Shown here: one piece after another, positions 36,198 to 36,199 of the stretch
How the letters are laid out: every line of letters begins with the position of its first letter
Numbering within the stretch: the first letter of the stretch is position 1
Source of the DNA: Fragilaria crotonensis
Lineage: Eukaryota > Bacillariophyta > Fragilariophyceae > Fragilariales > Fragilariaceae
Reading direction: 5' to 3'
DNA length: 36,199 nt
NCBI GenBank assembly: GCA_022925895.1
Contig: JAKSYS010000640.1
Span: 1 to 36,199 of the forward strand
Notes under the pieces: model-generated
Databases searched by the model: none
The model's input: the letters and a program-made list of their open reading frames with translations, nothing else
Told to the model about the DNA's origin: nothing
Made by a program: the position numbers and the translations under genes

Positions 36198-36199
36198 AT

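Overview
The window looks like nuclear DNA from a photosynthetic stramenopile, most likely a diatom. The evidence is GT-AG introns of only 61-104 bp; a plastid-type presequence with Phe just after the predicted signal cleavage site (HC|FVPP) on a PAP/fibrillin protein; an HSF-type transcription factor; and a Ty1/copia retroelement of the kind common in diatom genomes. I cannot name the species from sequence alone.

Layout. 1-844: AT-rich intergenic DNA. 845-5513: a TrmO-type tRNA methyltransferase (+), a mitochondrial EF-hand protein (-) and a secretory-pathway lipase related to diacylglycerol lipases (+, one 61-bp intron). 5514-12417: a gene-poor stretch interrupted by a decayed hAT transposon, 7120-9644, with an exact 8-bp target duplication, short terminal inverted repeats and unusual subterminal palindromic repeats. 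12418-17883: an HSF gene (+), a protein kinase with a cyclin-box-like C-terminus (-), a secreted EF-hand protein (+) and an ARM-repeat protein (-). 18772-22719: an ankyrin-repeat protein (+), a PAP/fibrillin plastid protein (-, one 83-bp intron) and a PRL-type prenylated phosphatase (+). 22931-26598: a degenerate partial copy of a villin-headpiece gene, followed by that gene itself, a long acidic-repeat plus coiled-coil protein. 27094-36197: a copia element on the minus strand bounded by near-identical ~500-bp LTRs. Its RT/RNase H is intact, but no protease and no integrase catalytic core is visible, and it has a 1188-codon first main ORF of unknown type.

The cellular genes do not form an obvious pathway; they look like an ordinary eukaryotic mix in alternating orientation. 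Strikingly, at least six of them and the gag region of the retroelement show one-base frame changes inside otherwise conserved domains, several in or next to homopolymer runs. This suggests consensus errors in the assembly more than gene death, and it hides real domains: the villin headpiece, the fibrillin C-terminus and the PRL acid loop.
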